Positions 18,472 to 27,559 of a DNA stretch of 64,000 nucleotides are shown piece after piece. Source of the DNA: CBDCUQ01 sp965222835 (lineage in GTDB: Bacteria > Pseudomonadota > Alphaproteobacteria > Rhizobiales > Hyphomicrobiaceae); assembly GCA_965222835.1 (NCBI GenBank), contig CBDCUQ010000004.1, positions 1,426,001-1,490,000 of the forward strand, written 5' to 3'. Made by a program: the position numbers and the translations under genes. How positions within the stretch are numbered: position 1 is the stretch's first letter; the number at the start of each line of letters is the position of its first letter. The notes under the pieces were generated by a model. The model was given only the letters and a program-made list of their open reading frames with translations. It was not told the DNA's origin and did no database searches.

Positions 18472-20031
18472 TCACTGTCGCTGCATCGCGCGCTTGCCTC
18501 TTTTTTTCCGGTCACGTGCGGAGAAGTCATTCGGGTGTTCGGCCGCTCGCTCGGTTCCGCAGGGGCCAGTTATGACGGGCAGAGGCTTGAGCCATGGCGT
18601 TGCAAGTTCATGCGCTACTGTGTTCCTCGGCCGACTTTGAAAGACATTCTCTCCGCCGCGCGTCATTTTGAAGAACCTCAAGAGAATTTTCCGGTTCAGG
18701 AGCATACCGTCGGTCTCATACTGTTCTTGTGACCCGTCGCAACACTCCAAAGCACCCATGTGTAGAACGACCCCAGAGGACGCCGATTTCTGATAAAGGT
18801 GCATGGTGCCAACGGTGTACCCGTGCATCCATCCCCACTCCCACGCCAATATCTGGATTTTTGGGAATCCGTTCGATGAGCCCGCTGCGACCGGCCGCCC
18901 CTTCTCATCAAGCCCCTTTATGCGAACGCCGTCATATTCGCGGACGCCGCCAAGATCAATATTCTGGCAGGCTTCGAGCCCGAAATGCGCAATCAGCGGA
19001 TGGTCAGGATCGTACACACGTAACCCCGGACCACTAATTTTCTTTGCCGTTCGCGATCGGCCACCGAAACCTCCTCTGCTGAAGTCGCCACCGATCGACA
19101 CTTCAACTGGATAATCCAAAAAGGGGTCAGTCCAATTTCCGGTCAATTGTGGATTATCGTCCAGGAGATCCTTGTTTAGCGCCCTCTTCTTGTGAGCCGT
19201 TAGCCTTCGGCCACCATCCTCAACTCTCGCTTGCCACCACATGACGTTACCGCCAGCAACAATGACGTTTCCACCTCGGTCGACGAATCCGTCAAACGTC
19301 AATCTGGCCTCACGCGACCAGTATTCCGAGTGCCCACCAAGAATCAGAGTATCGATTCCGTCAAGCGACTTTGGAGACTCCATATCAGCATCGACAATAA
19401 ACTTGGCAGGGGCAAATGACTTCTCATTAAAGAACCAACGGGCTAACGAAAGCCAGGCATGCTTGGTGCTGGCATTCATTGGACGCAGGAAGCTCACAGC
19501 TCTAACTTTGATTGGGTGCGCATAGATGCTACGTTTTTCAGTAATGGAGTAAGCGTTGATCGTATTTGTCGGGATGAGAAATGCTGTCTTAGGCTTTTTT
19601 TCTATGTTGCGTTCGGCTTCTTGTCGTCTGACAACGAAGAAGATACTTGGCAAGCCTTTGACGAGATAAACGCCGCTTGGAATCTCTGGAGGCAGACGCC
19701 ACGTAATGGAAGGTTTGTAACCAACTCCGTCAATCCAGGGGGTCTCTGATTTTGGTGTCTGCTCTTCGATCAAAACATTCTTGAAGGTTTGGACAACCTG
19801 ACCCGATAAGTCCTCGATTTCGAAAGTACTGCGACGTGGTATTTTTGTCGAAAAAGAGATGTGGACCTCGGTTCCAGGGGCTGCCGCAAAGGCAGGAGCC
19901 TGGGATCCGCCGATCACCTGGAAAGCATAGCCTTCGATTTCGAAATCCTCGCTAAAATATGCGAAGGGCAATGCCAGGATTGTGATGGCAATTATGCCAA
20001 CGATTGCTAATGTGCGACGAGCTCGTTTCAT
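18472..20031 (-). CDS. N,N-dimethylformamidase beta-subunit-like protein, exported/anchored
   Basis: A 519-residue protein with an N-terminal membrane anchor or uncleaved signal (LAIVGIIAITILALPFAYF). A beta-sandwich-like region (residues about 30-140) is followed by the DMFA-beta/large-subunit-like C-terminal domain: IDTLILGGHSEYWSREARLTFDGFVDRGGNVIVAGGNVMWWQ, and later EYDGVRIKGL. In dimethylformamidase this domain carries the hydrolase centre. Members elsewhere are found in polysaccharide and surface loci with unknown substrate. The last 40 or so residues are basic and low in order and may be a recent read-through extension. It is convergent with the FGE-like gene. Confidence 0.7.
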   Translation of the reverse strand: MKRARRTLAIVGIIAITILALPFAYFSEDFEIEGYAFQVIGGSQAPAFAAAPGTEVHISFSTKIPRRSTFEIEDLSGQVVQTFKNVLIEEQTPKSETPWIDGVGYKPSITWRLPPEIPSGVYLVKGLPSIFFVVRRQEAERNIEKKPKTAFLIPTNTINAYSITEKRSIYAHPIKVRAVSFLRPMNASTKHAWLSLARWFFNEKSFAPAKFIVDADMESPKSLDGIDTLILGGHSEYWSREARLTFDGFVDRGGNVIVAGGNVMWWQARVEDGGRRLTAHKKRALNKDLLDDNPQLTGNWTDPFLDYPVEVSIGGDFSRGGFGGRSRTAKKISGPGLRVYDPDHPLIAHFGLEACQNIDLGGVREYDGVRIKGLDEKGRPVAAGSSNGFPKIQILAWEWGWMHGYTVGTMHLYQKSASSGVVLHMGALECCDGSQEQYETDGMLLNRKILLRFFKMTRGGENVFQSRPRNTVAHELATPWLKPLPVITGPCGTERAAEHPNDFSARDRKKRGKRAMQRQ

Positions 20032-20726
20032 GGCATCTGTTCTGGTTGCTCACCTGATCTTGCTGGTCGCGTCGGTATCGAGACTTCTGACGGACTCCCA
20101 CGGCAAACCTTGGATCCAAGTTGGTTTTAGAACCAAATGCCTGCTGCAAGCCGGATTGGGGCAAATTTGCGTTGTTATTGCGTCTGCAGTCCCAGCTGTA
20201 CAGCCCCCCTCAGTCAACGACTGACTTGGCGCCTCTCACGTAGCGCCTCTGGCACGCGTGTTCGCATCCCGACCGCGTTATGATGGCGGATTTGATTGGG
20301 CTGTCAGAGCCATTGGTTGACAACGGTCTGCGCTTGTTGCGTCATCGCAAACCATTCCGCGTTGAGCGCCTCCCGACGCAATGGACCGTTGAAGCGTCCA
20401 TCGCCATCCGTTTTCGCAGGCGGAGCCCGGATCGATTCGGATGGTCTTGGGACGCGCGCGCCGTCGAATCACTGTTGCCGACCGGTACGTGGACCTTATT
20501 CTCACGCCAGAGGTTGCGGCAACCTTCACACATGCCCCTTCCGAGCCATGTAAGCCCTTCTTCAATGCCAACCGACCAATGGCTCGGTTTGAAGGGGCCT
20601 CGTTAACCGAGCTTTTCTTGGAAGCAAGTGGATATATTGCGCAAAGGGTCGCGTATGTTTGCTTCTCTTGAGGCTGCGGCACTATAACTTCGTTTGAGCC
20701 CCAGTAGAAATTATGGATATTGGGCG
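20032..20726. other. Gene-free interval, possibly decayed sequence
   Basis: Nearly 700 bp separate the divergent genes here. Short ORFs exist on both strands (for example 20278-20751 minus and 20280-20606 plus) but none has recognisable motifs, a ribosome-binding site or convincing codon use. The sequence could be relics of an insertion. I see no terminal inverted repeats. Promoters of the flanking genes should lie at its ends. Confidence 0.4.
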
Positions 20727-22187
20727 ATGAATGAAGTAGCAGGCACCGCACGCGGGCATAGGATATCTAACGGAATGCCATCGTCGGTCGAGAAGCTCTG
20801 CCGTTCAATCTGGCAAATCGAGTCAGAATTCAACACGCTCTATAGAGCTACTGGCGACTTCTATCCGTGGCCGGCATTGCGTATGGCGATCTACTATAGG
20901 CTCGCGGCCCTGAGCGGCGTACTCGAAGAGGTGTCTTGGTCGCCACGGCTCCTGCGAGGAAAGGTTCTCAGTGCCATTCTGCGTTCTGGACGCACTGCAG
21001 GTGAAATTCGGTCCGGCCCTTGGTTGGGCAATAGGGCCGACCCGTGCGACCTTTTCATTATCTCCAACAATCCGGACATCGATCATCGCTCCTTCGCGTT
21101 CGCCAAACCCGTGGCGCAAGAGGCACTGGACCGAGGCAATACGGTCGTAATGGTCAGCGACTATTGCGATGACGATTTTTCCCATCACGCTGGTTTTTCA
21201 AGACTCTCCTTCGAATCGTTGAACCGGCGGATGATTCTTGGCTACGCAATGAACCTGCCGAGGAAGTGGCTGGTCGCGCGTCTGTCCAAGGAGGACAGAG
21301 AGTATTGGCGTGGTGTTGAAAGGGCCATTTCGAAGTGGATTATCCCTGGGTTTGCTTTGGTCCCGATGATTGAGCGTCAGCTTTTTCTGCGAAGTACACT
21401 TGGGCCCATCTATGGCGCGTGTCTCGATCGCTTTCGGCCGAAAGAGGTTGCGACGGTCTGTCATTATGGGCAGGCCAAATCCATTTGGATCGATGAGGCG
21501 CACCGGCGTGGAATTCTCGTGAGTGACATTCAGCATGGAACCATGAGCCAGTTTCATCTGGGCTATAGTTTTCCGGGATGGGCACCCGGTTCTCCTCCTA
21601 TTCCTTACTTCCCGAATAAGATTCGGTCATGGGGGTCGTTCTGGAGCAGCCATACACCCATACCGCTGCAGCCAGAGGCAATTGAGGTTCACGGCTGGGA
21701 CATGATGCGACACAGGATTGCGGCCAGCCGCAAGCGCCAACCGTCGCGAAAAGCCAACCGGGTATTGATGGTGTCCCAGGCCGTTATTTCGAATGCTTTT
21801 CAGAAATTCTGTAGGGCCGTGGCAAACACAAATCCGGGTTTTGAGTTCGTTTTTAAGCCCCACCCCTCGGAGGATTTACACTCCATCCAGCGCAATCTTT
21901 CCGGCGTTGACAATCTGGAGGTCGCCCAAGACAACGACCTCTATACTGCCATGGAGGGATCTGCCTTCATCGTTGGCGTGTTTTCGACAGCTGTCTATGA
22001 GGCTTGTGCCCTGGGCTGCCGGCCCTTGCTGGTCAATTTGCCAGGGATAGAGTACATGCGTGCCATGATTGACGCCTACGGCATTCCGGTCCTTGATGAT
22101 CCGAACGAATTCAACGCTGCCACTGAACGCATCAAAGCGTTAGACGTGACAAAGATGGATCTGTTCGGAGTCGAGAGCGTTTCTTAA
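20727..22187 (+). CDS. GT-B-type surface-carbohydrate glycosyltransferase (putative)
   Basis: A 486-residue protein from the ATG at 20727 (MNEVAGTARG). A TTG at 20694 and an ATG at 20775 are alternatives, and none has a strong Shine-Dalgarno. The C-terminal half shows VSDIQHGTMSQFHLGY, FEFVFKPHPSEDLHS and AFIVGVFSTAVYEACALGC. These are the His-Pro and Ser/Thr nucleotide-binding motifs of GT-B enzymes such as capsule polymerases and sialyltransferases. It is first gene of a plus-strand unit with the CMP-nonulosonate synthetase and NeuB-type genes, so transfer of that acidic sugar is a reasonable inference. The exact family was not recognised. Confidence 0.62.
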   Translation: MNEVAGTARGHRISNGMPSSVEKLCRSIWQIESEFNTLYRATGDFYPWPALRMAIYYRLAALSGVLEEVSWSPRLLRGKVLSAILRSGRTAGEIRSGPWLGNRADPCDLFIISNNPDIDHRSFAFAKPVAQEALDRGNTVVMVSDYCDDDFSHHAGFSRLSFESLNRRMILGYAMNLPRKWLVARLSKEDREYWRGVERAISKWIIPGFALVPMIERQLFLRSTLGPIYGACLDRFRPKEVATVCHYGQAKSIWIDEAHRRGILVSDIQHGTMSQFHLGYSFPGWAPGSPPIPYFPNKIRSWGSFWSSHTPIPLQPEAIEVHGWDMMRHRIAASRKRQPSRKANRVLMVSQAVISNAFQKFCRAVANTNPGFEFVFKPHPSEDLHSIQRNLSGVDNLEVAQDNDLYTAMEGSAFIVGVFSTAVYEACALGCRPLLVNLPGIEYMRAMIDAYGIPVLDDPNEFNAATERIKALDVTKMDLFGVESVS

Positions 22188-22236
22188 GAGGTTGCGCCTG
22201 GAATGCTGCCCGCCTCACAGAGAGTGTCGTGCCCAT

Positions 22237-23979
22237 ATGAGTGAATTGCTTGTCGTCATTCCCGCACGCGGAGGCTCCAAGGGAATCCCGAGGAAGAACC
22301 TTAGACAGCTCTCCGGCGTGCCATTGATCGCGTACTCCATACAAGTAGCTCAGAAAAGCAAGTTCAAGCCTCATGTTCTCGTTACGAGCGAAGACAGGGA
22401 AATATTGACCGTTGCAAGGCTCCTGGGCGCGGACATCCATGAGCGAGACCCGATACTGTCGGACGCCAACGTTACTCTTGATCCAGTTATACACGATGCG
22501 GTTGGGTTTGCGGAGGAGCAGGCCGGCAAGAGTTTTGACGCCGTCATAACATTCCAACCGACTTCTCCGCTGTTAAAGACGTCCACCTTTGATGAGGCAC
22601 TTAGCTACTTCCTCAAAAATGAACACATTGATACGCTCATCAGTGCGCAGGCTGATACACATCTCAGCTGGACAATCTCAAGTAATGGAATACCACAACC
22701 GGCCTATACAGAACGCCTCAACAGGCAGCAATTGAAACCGTCGTATCGCGAAGTCGGGGCACTCGTCATCAGCCGGCGGCATGTCGTCAAGCGAAGCTCG
22801 CGAATTGGTGACGGTGTGGATCTCTTCCCACTGGAACCTCCCGAGTCGATCGATATCGATACATTTGATGACTTTGCTCTTTGCCAATACTACTTGAACC
22901 GGCGGCACATTGTTTTCTCTGTAACAGGACATCGCGTCGTGGGCCTGGGGCACATCCATCGCTGCCTCACTCTCGCAAGTCACCTTGTCGACCATGAGCT
23001 GACATTCTTCGTAGACGCCGACAGTGACCTCGGTGCGCAAAAAATCGAACATAGCAACTACATAGTTCGCAGGCCCCGAACCGATGACTGGGTCGAGGAT
23101 GTCATTGCACTGCGCCCAGATCTGGTCATCAACGACAGGCTAGATACTGATGCACATGATATTCAACGCCTCAAGGCGAGTGGCGCAGCCGTTATCAACT
23201 TTGAGGATCTGGGCAGTGGTACGCTCTATGCAGATCGCGTAATCAACGCGATGTATCCGCCGGTTGAGCACGCGACCGGATTTGCTATCGAAGAGAGGAT
23301 GGTGTACGGCCCCGCCTTCTTTTGTGCGCGTGACGAATTCCGACTCATTCAACCCAAAGAGAAGCCGGACACTATTAAAAAGATCTTGATCACATTTGGA
23401 GGAACCGACCCCAGCCGCTTGACCGAAAAAGTTTTGACCGCAATTGCACCAATTTGCATGCAGCACGACATCCGGTTGACAGTCGTTCTCGGAATCGGCG
23501 TTGATGACGAAGAAGCCTACAACTCCTGGAACGAGCATGCGGAGATCTATTGTGATGTCCGGAACATGGCCGAGCTGATGCACGAGGCCGACCTCGTGTT
23601 TACATCGGCAGGGCGCACGTTGTTCGAGATCGCCGCAGTGGGCGTGCCGGGAATCGTTCTCGCGCAGAATTCGCGCGAGCTCACGCACAGCATTACCGAG
23701 AATGGTCACGGTCTCATCAATCTGGGACTTGGCAAGAACGTTGGGATTGATGTTATCCGGCAAGTGCTGAAACAACTGCTCGAGCGACCCAGTCTCTACT
23801 ACCGGCTTTACGAAGGACTAAGACCTCAATATTTTAGGGCCGGAATTGATAGAGTGACTGCGATTATTCGGGACACGCTTGCCCGGCACGAACTGAACGA
23901 GCAAATGCGCCAAGCGGAGACGCACACACCTCACTTGCCAGAAGTTCGGACACGTCCTCCCGAGAATGAACCAACATGA
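22237..23979 (+). CDS. Bifunctional CMP-nonulosonate synthetase / PseG-like hydrolase
   Basis: A 580-residue fusion. Residues 1 to about 222 are a NeuA/PseF-type cytidylyltransferase: VVIPARGGSKGIPRKNLR at the start binds CTP and FQPTSPLLKTSTFDEA lies mid-domain. Residues about 224-560 resemble PseG, the UDP-sugar hydrolase of pseudaminic acid synthesis: GLGHIHRCLTLA (236-247) is the GxGHxxRC motif with the catalytic His, and ITFGGTDPSRLTEKVL plus TSAGRTLFEIA complete the GT-B-like fold. The two activities sit before and after the NeuB step, so one polypeptide would release the 6-deoxy-hexose and later activate the nonulosonate. The start at 22237 skips a 15-codon in-frame leader that looks non-native. 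It overlaps the next gene by 4 bp. Confidence 0.85.
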   Translation: MSELLVVIPARGGSKGIPRKNLRQLSGVPLIAYSIQVAQKSKFKPHVLVTSEDREILTVARLLGADIHERDPILSDANVTLDPVIHDAVGFAEEQAGKSFDAVITFQPTSPLLKTSTFDEALSYFLKNEHIDTLISAQADTHLSWTISSNGIPQPAYTERLNRQQLKPSYREVGALVISRRHVVKRSSRIGDGVDLFPLEPPESIDIDTFDDFALCQYYLNRRHIVFSVTGHRVVGLGHIHRCLTLASHLVDHELTFFVDADSDLGAQKIEHSNYIVRRPRTDDWVEDVIALRPDLVINDRLDTDAHDIQRLKASGAAVINFEDLGSGTLYADRVINAMYPPVEHATGFAIEERMVYGPAFFCARDEFRLIQPKEKPDTIKKILITFGGTDPSRLTEKVLTAIAPICMQHDIRLTVVLGIGVDDEEAYNSWNEHAEIYCDVRNMAELMHEADLVFTSAGRTLFEIAAVGVPGIVLAQNSRELTHSITENGHGLINLGLGKNVGIDVIRQVLKQLLERPSLYYRLYEGLRPQYFRAGIDRVTAIIRDTLARHELNEQMRQAETHTPHLPEVRTRPPENEPT

Positions 23980-25040
23980 CGAGTATTGAGATCAACCGCA
24001 GAACATATGGATACCTCAACCCATATGTTATTGCCGAGATCGGTGTTAATCACGAGGGCAATCTGGCGCGCGCGAAGGCCATGATTGAAATGGTTGCCCG
24101 AGGAGGTGGGCATGCGGCCAAGTTCCAAACTTACAAGGCCGATAAGCTTGCCGTCCCTGACCATAGCCCGGCCTATTGGAATCTTAACGCGGAAAGCGCA
24201 ACGAGCCAGCACGCGCTTTTCAAGAAGTACGACTCATTTGGCCCTGTAGAGTACGGCGAGCTTGCTGAGCATTGCCTGCGCTTTGGCATCGATTTCTTGT
24301 CGACACCATTCGATCTTGAAGCGGTGGATTATTTGGCGCCACTTGTGCCCGCATTTAAGATTGCCTCCGCAGATATCACGAATATCCCTCTGCTCCGCCG
24401 CGTTGCCTTCCAATCCAAACCCGTCATCCTCTCGACCGGCGCCTCGACGTTCTCCGAGATCGAGCAGGCGATAGGCGTGCTGGAACAGTCGGGCGCACGG
24501 AGTATTTCTTTGCTGCACTGTGTCCTGAGATACCCAACGGAAAAGCGACTCGCCAATCTTTCCAGGATTGCTCAGTTGCAGTCCTCGTTCGGCGCATCGG
24601 GTTACCCCATCGGATACTCCGACCACGTTGTGCCGGATCCCGACGGTTCGATGCCGGCTCTCGAGGTTGCGGTTGTTCAGGGTTCGGTAATTTTGGAAAA
24701 GCACTTCACGGACGACAAGACGGGTAGGGGTAACGACCATTATCATGCGATGAACGAGCAGGACCTGTCGCGATTTGTGCAGACCGTAACGGACTATCGG
24801 GAACTTTACGGGGACGGCAAACAGACGCTCGAGGTGGAGAGATTGGCGATTGAGAATGCGCGCCGTCGCATTGTTGCGGTCCGCGACCTGTCCCCCGGCC
24901 ATGTACTGGGCGACGGTGACCTCGTTGCATTGAGGGGCAACGCCGGAATAGGAGCCGAACACTGGGATAAGGTGGTCGGCATGACGATTGCCTCAAAGAT
25001 CGCGGCTGGTCAGATCGTCGAATGGAAGAACCTGTCGTAA
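23976..25040 (+). CDS. NeuB/PseI family nonulosonic acid synthase
   Basis: A 354-residue synthase that condenses phosphoenolpyruvate with a 6-carbon amino sugar to make a 9-carbon nonulosonic acid (sialic, legionaminic or pseudaminic type). It shows AEIGVNHEGNLARAKAMI (20-37), AAKFQTYKADKL, FLSTPFDLEAVDYL, KIASADITNIPLL, VILSTGAS, YPIGYSDH and VILEKHFTDDKTG. An antifreeze-like SAF domain occupies about 290-352. ATGA overlap with the upstream fusion gene implies coupled translation. Sequence alone does not tell me which of the three sugars is made. The PseG-like partner favours a pseudaminic-type or related 5,7-diacetamido sugar. Confidence 0.92.
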   Translation: MTSIEINRRTYGYLNPYVIAEIGVNHEGNLARAKAMIEMVARGGGHAAKFQTYKADKLAVPDHSPAYWNLNAESATSQHALFKKYDSFGPVEYGELAEHCLRFGIDFLSTPFDLEAVDYLAPLVPAFKIASADITNIPLLRRVAFQSKPVILSTGASTFSEIEQAIGVLEQSGARSISLLHCVLRYPTEKRLANLSRIAQLQSSFGASGYPIGYSDHVVPDPDGSMPALEVAVVQGSVILEKHFTDDKTGRGNDHYHAMNEQDLSRFVQTVTDYRELYGDGKQTLEVERLAIENARRRIVAVRDLSPGHVLGDGDLVALRGNAGIGAEHWDKVVGMTIASKIAAGQIVEWKNLS

Positions 25041-25163
25041 TAGAAACAACTACAGCTTATCCATCCCCATTGAAGTGGTTCTACCCAATGTCCTGATCGT
25101 TTATTCAACGAGCAACGCTATAATAGGATGGATCATCGTGGTTGTTTTCTGTTCGCAACCCTT

Positions 25164-25979
25164 TCAGATCGCTCTGTTTGATAAGGCTGCGAATAGCATT
25201 ACTTTTGCGATGAACTGCATGTTCTTATCCAGGTATCTAGCGCCCCAGAAGCGCGAAAGAGCCCGGGCTCCTCTAAGCTTCTTATTGATCATCGGCAGTA
25301 AGAATAACAGGTCGGTGGCGCTTGATCCTCTCCCCCACTTTTCCCAATCGATCACCTTTATTGAGCGATCACCTAGCACCAGAATGTTGTTAAGATGCAG
25401 GTCGCCATGAATTATTTGCGGGTTTGGCTGTCCGGCATCTTTGATGATTTGTCGGAATATGGGCACCACGAGACGGAAAACCACCTTTGACACGAAAGTT
25501 TCGACACGCGTTCGTTTGCCGCCTGCCTGCCGACTTGTGAACAGCGCATTTAACCTGTCGCACAAACTAGCCCGAACAGATTCATCAATGTAAATCGCGT
25601 TTCCACCGTATAGCTGTTCCAAAACCTCAGACACGCTCCTTAGTACTTCAGCGCGCTCTTTGCTCCTTCTATTCGCACTGAGAAACTCCCTCAGCGTTTG
25701 TCCTTGATAATACTCGAAGATCAAATAGTTGTTCGCACTGCCGATTAGCTTCGGCACAAAGTTATATTTCGGCGCATGTTGTGCATAAAACAACCTTTCC
25801 GGCTCAATGGTCTTAGGATTTGTGGCGAATTTCAAAACATAATGCGAACCGGTCAAATCTTTTCTTACAGTTGCAGAGACTTGACCTTTCCGCTCGTTCA
25901 CATTCAATATCTTGGCTTCTGTTAGGCGAACATCGGTGAGGCAATCGCGGAAAGCTTGTAGCAACGGCACACAAGTCAT
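25164..25979 (-). CDS. Aminoglycoside-phosphotransferase-fold kinase
   Basis: A 271-residue small-molecule kinase of the APH/choline-kinase superfamily. The Brenner motif IIHGDLHLNNIL (189-200) supplies the catalytic Asp, and IKVIDWEKWG (207-216) supplies the metal-binding Asp. A Lys in HYVLKFA (about 46-52) matches the ATP-binding Lys. Resistance to antibiotics is unlikely, since location in a glycan region suggests phosphorylation of a sugar, choline-like or lipid headgroup. It follows the HPr-kinase-like gene by 14 bp on the same strand, and the region is visibly AT-rich (42% G+C in bases 25801-25860 by hand count). Confidence 0.75.
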   Translation of the reverse strand: MTCVPLLQAFRDCLTDVRLTEAKILNVNERKGQVSATVRKDLTGSHYVLKFATNPKTIEPERLFYAQHAPKYNFVPKLIGSANNYLIFEYYQGQTLREFLSANRRSKERAEVLRSVSEVLEQLYGGNAIYIDESVRASLCDRLNALFTSRQAGGKRTRVETFVSKVVFRLVVPIFRQIIKDAGQPNPQIIHGDLHLNNILVLGDRSIKVIDWEKWGRGSSATDLLFLLPMINKKLRGARALSRFWGARYLDKNMQFIAKVMLFAALSNRAI

Positions 25980-25993
25980 CGAAGGCTACCCTG

Positions 25994-27124
25994 CTAATCC
26001 CCAATTACGCTCATAACTTTGTCAAACGGAACGTTGGCGGGGACCTCCAACAAATAGGTTTCTGCACGATCCAAGCCCTCCATATACGCGGCCCTTGTAA
26101 GCTGGGAAATCTTCTCAATGTCGAAAAAGCTCGCCATCGATGCTGCGCCTGCCTGGTGGAATTGTTCGTAGAGGCCTTGGAACTCTCTTAATGCCACGTG
26201 CTTGGACCTTTCGCAAAAATGTTCTTTGCTTAAACTGGACTTGACGACTTGCGTGCCACTTGACCGGACAAGAAAGTATGCTTTTCTTAAGACTGCCTCG
26301 CTCGCAATTTTCTCCTTTCCGAACAATTCCTCCGGGTGCAATCTGCGAATGGGATTTCGTCCTATCAAAGAGTTCCCCCACCATGACAAGCGCGTTCGCA
26401 GGGCCGACTTACGCATGACACCGGCGAAACGTTTCCGTTGTTCTTTTGGAGCCCTTTTTAGATCGCTTCGATAAAACGAAATTAGTCGGGGAGTCCGGTA
26501 TAGCTTTCCGTCGGTGCTTAGAATGCCAAAGTCATCAGAGAGATAAAGGCCGCCCGGAAGTTGGGCCACCTGCATGGCAAGTGTGGTCTTTCCACTGCCG
26601 CCGGGCCCAACAAATGCGATCCCATCGTCCTTGTAGGAAACTGTACCGGCATGCAGAAATGTCGAGTTGTTTTTCAGAAGCGCTCGATGAAGGAGCGGCC
26701 AGAATAGCGAATATGAAAAGAACGAGGCGTACGCAAGCTCTCGGGTGTCCCCAGTTACAATTGATGAACGTAACTTATTTGGAAGCTTATGATTGAAGCA
26801 TAAATCTAGGGACAAAGGTTCGACATAATTGACGCGAACGTCCAAATAGGTGCCCTTCTGTATCAACTCTGATTGCGATATGGTAATGTGTTTTCCTGCA
26901 AATACGTATTTTTCGGCTTCGGGTTTGAGCGGATTGTATCTTTCCCTAATACGAATATCAGGCTTTTCAGTAGAGTCGGCGCGAAAAGCGGACAACAGGT
27001 CGTGTACGTAGTTGATGAACGGTTTTCCAGCACTAAACTCTAGAAACACGCCTTGGATTTTGTAGGTTCGCGTATGGGTTTCTTGCGTATCCAATTTTGT
27101 TTCCTTGGCATGCCGGACGACCAT
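25994..27124 (-). CDS. HPr-kinase/PEPCK-fold ATPase (HprK-like)
   Basis: A 376-residue protein with a P-loop GPGGSGKT (173-180) preceded by STFLHAGTVSYKDDGIAFV and followed by GGLYLSDDFGILSTDGKLY, the arrangement of HPr serine kinase C-terminal domains. The HPr-binding N-terminal domain of classical HprK is absent. Instead there are about 160 unassigned residues. Proteins of this kind occur in polysaccharide and peptide-natural-product loci and are thought to phosphorylate local substrates. No HPr-like protein is encoded nearby. It probably forms a two-gene unit with the APH-like kinase downstream. Confidence 0.7.
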   Translation of the reverse strand: MVVRHAKETKLDTQETHTRTYKIQGVFLEFSAGKPFINYVHDLLSAFRADSTEKPDIRIRERYNPLKPEAEKYVFAGKHITISQSELIQKGTYLDVRVNYVEPLSLDLCFNHKLPNKLRSSIVTGDTRELAYASFFSYSLFWPLLHRALLKNNSTFLHAGTVSYKDDGIAFVGPGGSGKTTLAMQVAQLPGGLYLSDDFGILSTDGKLYRTPRLISFYRSDLKRAPKEQRKRFAGVMRKSALRTRLSWWGNSLIGRNPIRRLHPEELFGKEKIASEAVLRKAYFLVRSSGTQVVKSSLSKEHFCERSKHVALREFQGLYEQFHQAGAASMASFFDIEKISQLTRAAYMEGLDRAETYLLEVPANVPFDKVMSVIGD

Positions 27125-27559
27125 GGAGAACTCGTCCCCGTCGTTTGGACAGATTGGTGGTCCGGTTAAGGTGGATGTTCGTTGATCTTGCGTTGCCAGT
27201 TTACGCCGTTCCTAACGCATAGCATAGCTTGTACAGAAACGGTAATCAGGTGACACTTGTGCGGCTTGGCTGAAGTCTAGCTGCGTGTTGCGCCGTTTGG
27301 CTTTAGAGTGTGGCTCTTGCCTCCTTTAGCTTTTTGCGCGTTTGCGTATTGGAGGCAGCATGTTCATGAAGGCGCGAGCTGGTGTTCTCCCGGTCATGCC
27401 GCGCCCTTGGCGCGACGCCGTTGGTATGTGGCCCGCTGGCAACATGCGAGCAATCTGACAGTGTCCAAGCGTCAGAACACTTTGAGGATGGGGGGGACAG
27501 TCATTAGGCTCAGGGGTCCGGGTTGGGGCCATCTCGCCCGGCTGACAGGATTCCTTCTC
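27125..27559. other. Divergent intergenic region
   Basis: This 435-bp stretch lies between the AT-rich HPr-kinase-like gene and the DUF2946 gene. The DUF2946 frame is open back to 27308, but the extra residues (Trp/Arg-rich, no motif) look untranslated. I see no RNA gene or repeat. The change from AT-rich to GC-rich sequence happens within it, marking the right edge of the accessory region. Confidence 0.4.

Noticed and set aside
20278..20751. Possible transposase remnant in the 20.0-20.7 kb gap
   Set aside because: None of the frames shows a DDE motif or known transposase segment, and I see no terminal inverted repeats or target duplications.
25164..25979. Aminoglycoside resistance gene
   Set aside because: Only the general APH kinase fold is present. 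The context is glycan synthesis and nothing points to a resistance subfamily.
26900..27310. Direct repeat of the tRNA-Thr 3' end as an island attR site
   Set aside because: I looked for matches to the last 15-20 bases of the tRNA near the right border and found none.
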